From Nocardia sp. NBC_00508 (lineage in GTDB: Bacteria > Actinomycetota > Actinomycetes > Mycobacteriales > Mycobacteriaceae), in NCBI RefSeq assembly GCF_036346875.1, contig NZ_CP107852.1, positions 7,502,001 to 7,566,000 on the forward strand: DNA of 64,000 bases. Reading direction: 5' to 3'. This document shows positions 57,750-64,000 of the stretch, piece by piece. The translations under genes were made by a program, and so were the position numbers. Each line of letters opens with the position of its first letter. The stretch's first letter is position 1. Under the pieces are notes generated by a model. That model was not told the DNA's origin. It searched no databases and was given only the letters and a program-made list of their open reading frames with translations.

Positions 57750-59342
57750 CTACAGCTGACCGTGCGGTGAGTCGAAGGTGAGAACGCGTCCGCCGAGCTG
57801 GATCTGAGCGCCGGGGAGAAGGGTGACCGGATGGCCGGGGATGGCCCGGATCCACTCCTGGTGGCCGGGCTGGCGAATGTGGGTGCCGTTGGTGGAGCCA
57901 CCATCGATCACCGTCACGTCCCAGTCGATGAGGCGGATTTCCGCGTGCGCCCGGGACATCCCGCCCGAGCTGTCCTCCAGCCGCACCGGTCGGGCACCGC
58001 ACCCGACCGCCTCCGCGTACTCCGGTTCGCGCCCGAGAACACAGTCGTTGTCCAGGACGAACGAGGTACCGTCGTCGAGCAGCAGCACCCCCAGCGGCGG
58101 GCGCACACCCTCGGTCAGCACGCAGGTTAGCTGGTCCATCCGGATGCCGCACACAGCGCAGAACGACACCCGCGGATCGTTGTGATGATGCCGCGCGCAT
58201 TGGAAACCCGGCACGATCACCCGATGGCCCAGTGTGTTCGCACCGGCGGATCCGCGCGCGTCGGCGACGACCTCCGCGGACGGCGCCACCGTCTCGGCGA
58301 GATTCGCGTCGGTGGCGATCGCGTGGTCGGGACCGCTGCGTTCCGGCCGTGGCCCGCCGCGCTCCGGCTGCGGCAGGACCGGCTGCGCCACCGGCGGCGT
58401 CACGCCCGCGCCGGATGCTCGCGCCTGGAGATCGACTTCCGTTGCGTCATCGCCGGATTCGTCCTTGCGCAGGCTCGGCATCCGTCGCGGCGGCGGCCCG
58501 GCCGCCTGCTCGGGACCCGGGCGCGCATCGGGCGGGACCGCAGAGCGCGCATCGGGCGGGACCGCAGAGCGCGCATCGAGGACCGGCTCGGCACCATGCG
58601 GTGCGGACACCGCTTCGGGCTCGGAGAAGGGGGTCGCTGTGGGCCGCGGTTGCTGTTCGGAAACCAGGTGTGGTGCGGAGCTCTCATGAGATGTCACTTC
58701 CGCGGCCGGTTCCGCGATCGGCCGCCCTGCGACCGGGTCTGGTTTCGATGTGGCTCGTGCTTCGGCAGCGGTGTCGGGCGGCGCACCCGGCGGCGGTTGC
58801 GATACCGACCGCGCCTGAGCCGTCGCCCACAGCACAGCGCCGGACCCCGGCGCCGTCCCCTCCCCGAGCGCGAAGATTCCATGCCCTGGCAAGGAACCCA
58901 CGCTGTGCCCGGCCTCGTCCACGAACAACGCGGCGCCGATGCCCGGCCCCGGCGTCACCACGCGGTCGACGGTGAATCCGGCGTCCCGGCCGCGCAGCAC
59001 CTCCGTGCGCTCGGGATCGCCCAGAATCGCGGTCACGCCCCCGTGCAGGAACACCGCGACGCCATCCTCCACAGGGGTGATCACACCGAATTCGACTTCG
59101 TCCTCCTCGCCGTCCGGCAGGTTCATCAGCCAGGTCGTCGCCAGCCGCGCCACCGCGCGCCCGCTGCGGCGCCGATCGCGCGCGACAGCCTCCCGCACGA
59201 TGTCGAGCAGGGCCGCTGTCGTCCGGGCGGCGACCCCGTCCGCCGTGACCGGGCCGTCGGCTCGGTGCGCGACCACCACGACCGCGCCGCTCGCGCTCGC
59301 CACGACATGGGAGCCGGGCACCACCTCGATCTGTCCGCTCAT
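57750..59342 (-). CDS. FHA-domain protein with disordered Pro-rich middle and zinc-ribbon-like motif
   Basis: 530 residues in three parts. The N-terminal 180 residues (IEVVPGSHVVASASGAVVVV, HRADGPVTADGVAARTTAAL) resemble the beginning of PP2C-like domains but lack clear metal acids. A disordered Pro/Ala-rich region (about 185-375) follows. The C-terminal part has Cys/His residues (QCARHH, SFCAVCG, LTC) and a canonical FHA domain (about 420-525; LGREP, SSGGMSRAHAEIRL, GGSTNGTHIR) that should bind phosphothreonine. It overlaps no upstream gene but shares ATGA with the membrane protein. A scaffold in Ser/Thr-kinase signalling is likely. Confidence 0.75.
   Translation of the reverse strand: MSGQIEVVPGSHVVASASGAVVVVAHRADGPVTADGVAARTTAALLDIVREAVARDRRRSGRAVARLATTWLMNLPDGEEDEVEFGVITPVEDGVAVFLHGGVTAILGDPERTEVLRGRDAGFTVDRVVTPGPGIGAALFVDEAGHSVGSLPGHGIFALGEGTAPGSGAVLWATAQARSVSQPPPGAPPDTAAEARATSKPDPVAGRPIAEPAAEVTSHESSAPHLVSEQQPRPTATPFSEPEAVSAPHGAEPVLDARSAVPPDARSAVPPDARPGPEQAAGPPPRRMPSLRKDESGDDATEVDLQARASGAGVTPPVAQPVLPQPERGGPRPERSGPDHAIATDANLAETVAPSAEVVADARGSAGANTLGHRVIVPGFQCARHHHNDPRVSFCAVCGIRMDQLTCVLTEGVRPPLGVLLLDDGTSFVLDNDCVLGREPEYAEAVGCGARPVRLEDSSGGMSRAHAEIRLIDWDVTVIDGGSTNGTHIRQPGHQEWIRAIPGHPVTLLPGAQIQLGGRVLTFDSPHGQL
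58521..58578. repeat. 24-bp in-frame tandem repeat inside the FHA gene
   Basis: Two identical 24-base units (58521-58544, 58545-58568) and ten bases of a third. They encode repeats of ARSAVPPD in the disordered linker. They are a likely site of slippage-based length variation between strains. Confidence 0.8.
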
Positions 59343-59782
59343 AGGAACCTGCCGCCTTGGAACCGCCACCGGTGGAAGACGACCCGCATCGGCCCATTGA
59401 CGATGAGCCAGAACACGATCCACGTGCTGACGAACTGGAGCAGAAACGCCGCGAGAGACGGACGTAGCTGCCCGGGCAGCACCACCGTCGTGTAGCGCAC
59501 GAGGACCCACATCAGCGCGCCCTCGTTGAGAATGGTGACGAAACCGAACAATGTCGGCCAATCCTTTTCCCAGCGGAACTGCTGCAGGAAATGGTAGAGC
59601 AATTCCCAGAGCACGCCGACCAGAACGGTGGCGAGCAGAACCGACAACGTCACCCGATACGCCTGACCGATACTCGGCGATCCGGTCGGCAGAAATGGGG
59701 TGATGATCAGCGCGACGAAGAATCCGATCACGCTCAGCGCGAGAACACGGGTCTGAATTCGCCCGTTCAAGGTAGGAAGCAT
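59339..59782 (-). CDS. Four-helix membrane protein
   Basis: 147 residues with four helices: VLALSVIGFFVALIITPFLP, YRVTLSVLLATVLVGVLWEL, LFGFVTILNEGALMWVLVRY and LAAFLLQFVSTWIVFWLIVN. Conserved-looking polar residues (His in LLYHFLQQFRWEKDWPT, Glu in ILNEGAL) sit within or near helices. Translation is coupled to the FHA gene (ATGA), and it begins 3 bp after the flavoprotein stop. No family known to me. It probably anchors a complex with its neighbours. Confidence 0.7.
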   Translation of the reverse strand: MLPTLNGRIQTRVLALSVIGFFVALIITPFLPTGSPSIGQAYRVTLSVLLATVLVGVLWELLYHFLQQFRWEKDWPTLFGFVTILNEGALMWVLVRYTTVVLPGQLRPSLAAFLLQFVSTWIVFWLIVNGPMRVVFHRWRFQGGRFL

Positions 59783-59785
59783 TGC

Positions 59786-61327
59786 TCAGATCTTCTTGTT
59801 CGTAACCCACAGCCACCATTGCCGCGTCGAGCGCAGCGGACCCATCCGGCGGCAGAATCCCAGCGCGGCCAGATCATCGGCGATCTCCTGCGCGGCGATC
59901 TGCAAACCGAGGAAGGTGTCCACGCCGACGAAGGGCCCGCCGAGCGTCGCGCTGCCGGATGCGTACATCCGCCCCGCGCCGCTGCGGGTGCCGATCAACT
60001 CGAACGTGGTGTCCACGTCGAGCCGTCCCATCGGATTGCGCCCGGCGCCGGAGTGGTCGAGCAAGTCGGCCAGGAGCCGGTGCTCACGGATGTCGGCCTC
60101 CAACCCGGTGCAGTCGATGATGTAATCGACGGTCGTGTCGAACGGCTGCGTCGGCGGAGGAAACGGCAACGGCGCCGTGGTGTCCGGAAGAATCGTCGCG
60201 ACCACGCCTTGGCGTCCCTCGGCTGGGCGCGGCGCCCGCATCGTGCCTGCCATCACCTGATACCACCCCTGCTTGCGACCGCGGCGCAATTGTTCCTGCC
60301 AATTGTTTCTGATCGGGGTGTTGGTGCCCGCGAACTCCTGGTACGCCTTGGCACGTTCCTCGCCCTGCAGCCCGCGTACCCTCTGCTTGAGCTGACCGCC
60401 CCACACCGACTTCGGATAGTTGAACCCCTGGTAGGCCCACCCATCGCCGCCCCTGCGCCGATTGAAGAGGTTCGTGCCGTGCGGGCCCGCGACGTAGGTG
60501 CGGAACAGATGCAGGATCTGCGTGCTGAGCCCGTAGGCGTCCCGGTCGTCGACGAGCCGTTGCAGCACACGGCTGGCCACGATCCCGCTGCCGCGGATCA
60601 TCACCGTGCCGGGCCGCCGCCGCAGCGTCTGGTAGACGTGCTCGTGCGGCTCGTAGGCGTTGACCACGCGGGTCGGATCACGATGGGTCTCGCGGTAGTC
60701 CTGCAGGTCCGGCAACAGCTTCAAGCCCGGATAACCCACCGCCACATGAACATACGTGCTCCGGAACGCGACCCGCTTGGTCGGCGTCGAGCCCGCGGGC
60801 GGGGTGAGAATGGTGAAATAGCCGCCGCCGTGGCGCTTGCGCACCATGCGAGCGTGCCCCCGGTGCAGCGAGTTCGCGTAGCCGATGCGGTGGAATTCCC
60901 GCTCCATGGCCGCGAACGCCTGGCCCGCCCGCGGGGTGTAGTAGTTGGCGAAGATGGGTTCGACGAAAACGTTCCACAGCGGCCCGATCGACTTGTCCGC
61001 GATGGCCTCCCGCACCGCGTAGGAGGGAAAGCCCCAGATGTTGTCCGGCGTGGACGCCGAGTCGCTGCGCAGGCGTTCCGAGCGCGGAATCTGCGAGACC
61101 CTGGTCAGGTATTCATAGGAGGCCCACGGGTGTTCCTGCGGCCCGAGCACCGCCATCGCGTGCGCGGGTACGCCGAAGATGCGAAGCGTGTCATACGTGA
61201 CGAACGATCCGATCCCGCTGCCGATGGTCACGAACGGTACGTCGATCACCGGAATCCCGGCTCCGTCCAGCACCGCATCGGTCCACACGTCGGTATCGAC
61301 GAGGGCTTGCGTGATATCTCCCCGCAT
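59786..61327 (-). CDS. FAD/NAD(P)-binding oxidoreductase-like protein
   Basis: 513 residues. The N-terminal dinucleotide motif is VPFVTIGSGIGSFVTYDTLR (G-x-G-x2-S/G). A second nucleotide-binding motif lies in GTVMIRGSGIVASRVLQRLV. The late ATP-type motif is DTTVDYIIDCTGLEADIREH, where a Cys and acidic residue follow strand beta, and ASGSATLGGPFVGVDTFLG closes the FAD site. Related in shape to lycopene-cyclase/hydroxylase-like flavoproteins, but the substrate is unknown. First gene of a three-gene unit with a membrane protein and FHA protein. Confidence 0.7.
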   Translation of the reverse strand: MRGDITQALVDTDVWTDAVLDGAGIPVIDVPFVTIGSGIGSFVTYDTLRIFGVPAHAMAVLGPQEHPWASYEYLTRVSQIPRSERLRSDSASTPDNIWGFPSYAVREAIADKSIGPLWNVFVEPIFANYYTPRAGQAFAAMEREFHRIGYANSLHRGHARMVRKRHGGGYFTILTPPAGSTPTKRVAFRSTYVHVAVGYPGLKLLPDLQDYRETHRDPTRVVNAYEPHEHVYQTLRRRPGTVMIRGSGIVASRVLQRLVDDRDAYGLSTQILHLFRTYVAGPHGTNLFNRRRGGDGWAYQGFNYPKSVWGGQLKQRVRGLQGEERAKAYQEFAGTNTPIRNNWQEQLRRGRKQGWYQVMAGTMRAPRPAEGRQGVVATILPDTTAPLPFPPPTQPFDTTVDYIIDCTGLEADIREHRLLADLLDHSGAGRNPMGRLDVDTTFELIGTRSGAGRMYASGSATLGGPFVGVDTFLGLQIAAQEIADDLAALGFCRRMGPLRSTRQWWLWVTNKKI

Positions 61328-61476
61328 CGGCCGGACTCTACCGGCAGATTCTTATCGACAACTTGTCATCGCGTTGCAGCGAAATGACGCCCCCGGTGAC
61401 GCGCGGTGAGCCGCCGTACGACGCGCGGAGACGATCTGCGCCAACCTGCCACGCGGCCCGCCGTCGCGGACGTACC

Positions 61477-61896
61477 ATGCCGTTCGTGGCCGATTCCGCT
61501 CGTATCACCCCACTGCGGGTTCTCGTATACAGCAACGACGCCGACACCCGCCGCCAGGTGATCTCGGCCCTGGGCAAGCGCCCGCACCCGGAGTTCCCGG
61601 CATTCGAGTATCTCGAGGTGGCCACCGGGGCGGTGGTGATCGCGCAGATGGATGCCGGTGGCATCGATCTGGCCATCCTCGACGGCGAGGCGGCCCCGAC
61701 GGGCGGGCTGGGCATCGCCAAGCAGTTGAAGGACGAAATCGACCCCTGCCCACCGATTCTGGTGCTCACCGGCCGCGCGGACGACGCGTGGCTGGCCAAC
61801 TGGTCGCGCGCGGAGGCGTCGGTCGCCCATCCGATCGATCCGATCCGTCTCACCGAGGCCGTGGTCGGACTGCTGCGCAGCCGTTCCGCAGCCTGA
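61477..61896 (+). CDS. Response-regulator-like protein upstream of nuo (Rv3143-like)
   Basis: About 139 residues: a receiver fold without output domain. LRVLVYSNDADTRRQVISAL, VVIAQMDAGGIDLAILDGEA (Asp in LDGE as phosphoacceptor) and PPILVLTGRADDAWLANWSR. Sequence and position match the mycobacterial Rv3143 gene that precedes nuoA. Starts ATG 61477 or GTG 61486. It may tune complex I or signal through an unlinked kinase; the partner is unknown. Confidence 0.82.
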   Translation: MPFVADSARITPLRVLVYSNDADTRRQVISALGKRPHPEFPAFEYLEVATGAVVIAQMDAGGIDLAILDGEAAPTGGLGIAKQLKDEIDPCPPILVLTGRADDAWLANWSRAEASVAHPIDPIRLTEAVVGLLRSRSAA

Positions 61897-62227
61897 TCGC
61901 CGCCGTCCCAACAAGCGGCATTCATAGCGATCATGCATTAATTAACCCTTCGCCGGGGCTCGGACTTCGGCGCGACATGCGAAGCAACTTCACCGCGGTC
62001 CAGACGGTCACATCGGCACCGATCCCTGTCGCGGATGCCGACTCCGAACCTGCTCGGAACCACATTTGACGTCGCAAGGACCGACACTTCGCGTCGCCTT
62101 CTCGACGTTCAGCAAACCTCACATGCCGACTTCCCGGATTACCCCCGTTTCAGTCATAAATAGTTGTACTGAATTCGATCAAACGACCTCGCGAAACTCG
62201 CGGCGGCCGGACCGTTCGGTTGTAGGC

Positions 62228-62243
62228 TGTGCCCTATCTCACA
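62228..62243. promoter_or_regulatory. Crp/GlxR-like site upstream of nuoA
   Basis: TGTGCCCTATCTCACA differs from TGTGA-NN-TA-NN-TCACA at one fixed position. It lies 134 bp before the nuoA start. Suggests cAMP-dependent control of complex I. Confidence 0.55.
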
Positions 62244-62297
62244 CGGGAACGGTCCTGGTAATGACCCCATCCCGGTGAAGCCAAAGGGCGAGTCTGG

Positions 62298-62329
62298 CCG
62301 AGGCGGACAACGACGTCAGCCCGCCTCGG
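62298..62329 (+). promoter_or_regulatory. Leader hairpin before nuoA
   Basis: CCGAGGCGG and CCGCCTCGG form a perfect 9-bp stem with a 14-base loop, ending 47 bp before the nuoA start. It may stabilise the message or act as an attenuator. Confidence 0.45.
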
Positions 62330-62376
62330 ACGCTGTTGTCACCCAGCTGCAGCTCGCAAGAAGGGGAAGTGCAGTC

Positions 62377-62757
62377 GTGAATATCGAGGTGCCGATTCTT
62401 GTCCTCGGCGCGATCGCGGCGGCGTTCGCGCTGTTCTCCATCGTCATGGCGGCCCTGATCGGCCCGAAGCGCTACAACCGGGCCAAGCTGGAAGCCTACG
62501 AATGCGGCATCGAACCCACGCCGCACGCCGTCGCTGGCGGGCCGGGAAGCGTTACCGGACAACGCTTTCCGGTGAAGTACTACCTCACCGCCATGCTGTT
62601 CATCATCTTCGACATCGAGATCGTGTTCCTCTACCCGTGGGCAGTCCACTTCGATGCGCTCGGTCTCTTCGGTCTAGCCGCGATGGCGTTGTTCATCCTC
62701 AACGTCTCCGTGGCCTATGCCTACGAATGGCGACGCGGCGGGCTCAGTTGGGACTGA
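62377..62757 (+). CDS. nuoA: NADH dehydrogenase subunit NuoA
   Basis: 126 residues with three membrane helices: VPILVLGAIAAAFALFSIVM, YYLTAMLFIIFDIEIVFLYP and LFGLAAMALFILNVSVAYAY. The YECGIEP and FDIEIVFLYPWA motifs are diagnostic; acidic residues in helix 2 couple electron and proton transfer. GTG 62377 follows AGAAGGGGAAG. First gene of the nuo operon. Confidence 0.95.
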   Translation: MNIEVPILVLGAIAAAFALFSIVMAALIGPKRYNRAKLEAYECGIEPTPHAVAGGPGSVTGQRFPVKYYLTAMLFIIFDIEIVFLYPWAVHFDALGLFGLAAMALFILNVSVAYAYEWRRGGLSWD

Positions 62758-62807
62758 GTGCCGCGCAACCGAATTCGTAGCCGACGAGTGGAAGCGAGTC
62801 AGAGAAC

Positions 62808-63362
62808 ATGGGTCTCGAGGAAAAACTGCCCAGCGGCTTCCTGCTGAGCACGGTCGAGGATTTCGCCGGATACCTGCGCAAGGGCTCGCTGTGGCCGGCC
62901 ACCTTCGGCCTGGCCTGCTGCGCCATCGAGATGATGGCCACCGGCGCGGGCCGTTTCGACATCGCCCGCTTCGGCATGGAGGCCTTCCGTGCCTCGCCAC
63001 GGCAGGCCGATCTGATGATCGTCGCGGGCCGGGTGAGCCAGAAGATGGCCCCGGTGCTGCGCCAGGTCTACGACCAGATGACCGAACCGAAGTGGGTGCT
63101 GGCCATGGGCGTGTGCGCGTCCTCCGGCGGGATGTTCAACAACTACGCCATCGTGCAGGGCGTCGACCACGTGGTACCGGTCGACATCTACCTGCCCGGC
63201 TGCCCGCCCCGCCCGGAAATGCTGCTCAACGCGATCCTGGCACTGCACGCCAAGATTCAACAGACGCCGCTCGGCGTCAACCGCGAGGAGGCCATCCGCG
63301 CCGCCGAAGAGGCCGCGCTCGCCTCGACACCGACCATCCGGATGGAGGGTCTGCTGCGATGA
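62808..63362 (+). CDS. nuoB: NADH dehydrogenase subunit NuoB
   Basis: 184 residues. The Cys ligands for the N2 4Fe-4S cluster are in LACCAIEMM, GVCASSGGMFNNY and YLPGCPPRPE. It passes electrons to menaquinone in complex I. Starts 50 bp after nuoA and overlaps nuoC by four bases (ATGA). Confidence 0.96.
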   Translation: MGLEEKLPSGFLLSTVEDFAGYLRKGSLWPATFGLACCAIEMMATGAGRFDIARFGMEAFRASPRQADLMIVAGRVSQKMAPVLRQVYDQMTEPKWVLAMGVCASSGGMFNNYAIVQGVDHVVPVDIYLPGCPPRPEMLLNAILALHAKIQQTPLGVNREEAIRAAEEAALASTPTIRMEGLLR

Positions 63363-64000
63363 CCTTCGATACCTCCGACGAGACCGGCACGCCGCCCGCG
63401 CACGACGCGATCGACGCCGCGGCCACTGCGGGTCCCGAAGGCACACTGCCCGAAGCGGATTCCGCGCAGCCCGGCGCCGACGTCATCGCGGTGCGGCGCG
63501 GCATGTTCGGCGTCACCGGCACCGGCGACACCTCCGGCTACGGTGGCCTGGTCCGTCCGGTCACCTTGCCCGGCGGCACGCCGCCCCCCTACGGCGGCTA
63601 CTTCGACGAGGTGGTCGACGCCCTGCGCGCCGCGCTCGCCGCGGGTGGCACCCGCTTGGACACGGCGCTGGAGAAGGTGATCGTCTTCCGCGGCGAGTTC
63701 ACCCTGCACGTGCGCCGCGAACACCTGCTCGCCGTCGCACAGGCGTTGCGCGACGATCCCGCACTGCGTTTCGAACTCTGCCTCGGCGTTAACGGCGTGC
63801 ACTACCCGGAAGATGCCGGCCGCGAACTGCACGCCGTCTACCACCTCATGTCGATCACGCACAACCGCCGCCTGCGGGTGGAGGTGTCCGCGCCGGACGC
63901 GGACCCGCACATCCCTTCGCTCTACGCGGTGTATCCGACTACCGACTGGCACGAACGCGAGACCTACGACTTCTTCGGCATCCGGTTCGACGGTCATCCC
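63359..64000 (+). CDS. nuoC: NADH dehydrogenase subunit NuoC (cut by window end)
   Basis: The first 214 residues are visible. An acidic, variable N-terminus typical of actinobacterial NuoC precedes RRGMFGVTGTGDTSGYGGLV. Then come the 30-kDa-subunit fold (FTLHVRREHLLAVAQALRDD) and the conserved HAVYHLMSITHNRRLRVEV and YPTTDWHERETYDFFGIRFD. The sequence stops at the window edge just before the final DHP-type region. Overlaps nuoB as ATGA. Confidence 0.95.
   Translation, partial: MTFDTSDETGTPPAHDAIDAAATAGPEGTLPEADSAQPGADVIAVRRGMFGVTGTGDTSGYGGLVRPVTLPGGTPPPYGGYFDEVVDALRAALAAGGTRLDTALEKVIVFRGEFTLHVRREHLLAVAQALRDDPALRFELCLGVNGVHYPEDAGRELHAVYHLMSITHNRRLRVEVSAPDADPHIPSLYAVYPTTDWHERETYDFFGIRFDGHP

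Larger units (their letters stand above)
61897..62376. other. nuo operon upstream region
   Basis: 480 bp without a supported gene. It is AT-richer than its surroundings around 61930-61960 and 62140-62200. It contains a Crp/GlxR-like site (62228-62243) and a leader hairpin (62298-62329). The nuoA promoter is probably near 62140-62270. Confidence 0.5.

Noticed and set aside
58521..58578. CRISPR array
   Set aside because: The repeats are directly adjacent without spacers and lie in frame within a coding sequence.
59591..61387. Forward frame of 598 codons opposite the flavoprotein and membrane protein
   Set aside because: Low-complexity Arg/Ala/Val product, antisense to genes with dinucleotide motifs and membrane helices.
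1..64000. tRNA or rRNA genes, intact prophage or conjugative element
   Set aside because: No T-loop/acceptor pairs, rRNA segments, integrase, terminase or relaxase were seen on reading the window; a tRNA scan would be decisive.

Overview
The window is high-GC actinobacterial chromosome, most likely from Nocardia or a close mycolate-producing relative. The evidence is gene content and order. A Rv3143-like response regulator sits in front of nuoABC. A four-gene frdABCD operon is close to the Mycobacterium one. There is a Streptomyces-type conservon (histidine kinase, roadblock, DUF742, GTPase), a GabD2-type succinic semialdehyde dehydrogenase, HTH/DUF397 pairs and many F420- or SDR-type enzymes. 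GTG starts and ATGA or GTGA overlaps are common. I saw no rRNA, tRNA, CRISPR array, prophage or intact insertion sequence.

Layout. 0-12.9 kb: an aminoglycoside-phosphotransferase-like fragment, a glyoxalase-fold protein and a divergent double-AsnC regulator, a HAD hydrolase, two methyltransferases, an acyl-CoA dehydrogenase/SDR pair, an XRE regulator next to a truncated SDR, a UvrA/DrrC-like ATPase behind a perfect Crp/GlxR-type site, a decayed PIN-type toxin-antitoxin pair, an LLM oxidoreductase and an extended SDR. 13-19.6 kb: a TetR regulator with a palindromic operator, small enzymes and a lipoprotein, then a GAF regulator, a collapsed aldehyde dehydrogenase, DUF779 and gabD2. 19.9-23.6 kb: the conservon. 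23.7-31.3 kb: Nudix hydrolase, HxlR/MFS efflux, a LuxR regulator facing a Tat-exported Cys-repeat protein, a TPR membrane protein and small proteins. 31.6-35.1 kb: the frd operon with a small leading gene. 35.4-38.1 kb: a DrrAB-type ABC exporter with its TetR regulator.

38.2-46.8 kb is the accessory stretch: an IS21 relic, pentapeptide and Mrr-like proteins, lipoproteins, an HTH/DUF397 pair, a run of unrecognised genes and a SapA-like secreted protein. 47-51.5 kb: an AlkZ-like protein, a BlaI/M56 peptidase pair, SOS-controlled dinB and a Uma2 protein. 51.6-57.5 kb: a compact Calvin-cycle operon, cbbL-cbbS-cbbX-fbp-prk, divergent from a LysR regulator. 57.7-61.3 kb: a tightly linked FHA protein, four-helix membrane protein and flavoprotein of unknown role. 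61.5 kb to the end: response regulator and nuoA, nuoB and the start of nuoC.

Two themes stand out. The region carries many deletion relics (APH, SDR, ALDH, thioesterase, IS21 and a degenerate toxin-antitoxin pair). It also has unusually legible regulatory DNA: Crp-type, LexA, BlaI, CbbR, TetR, LuxR and HxlR dyads.
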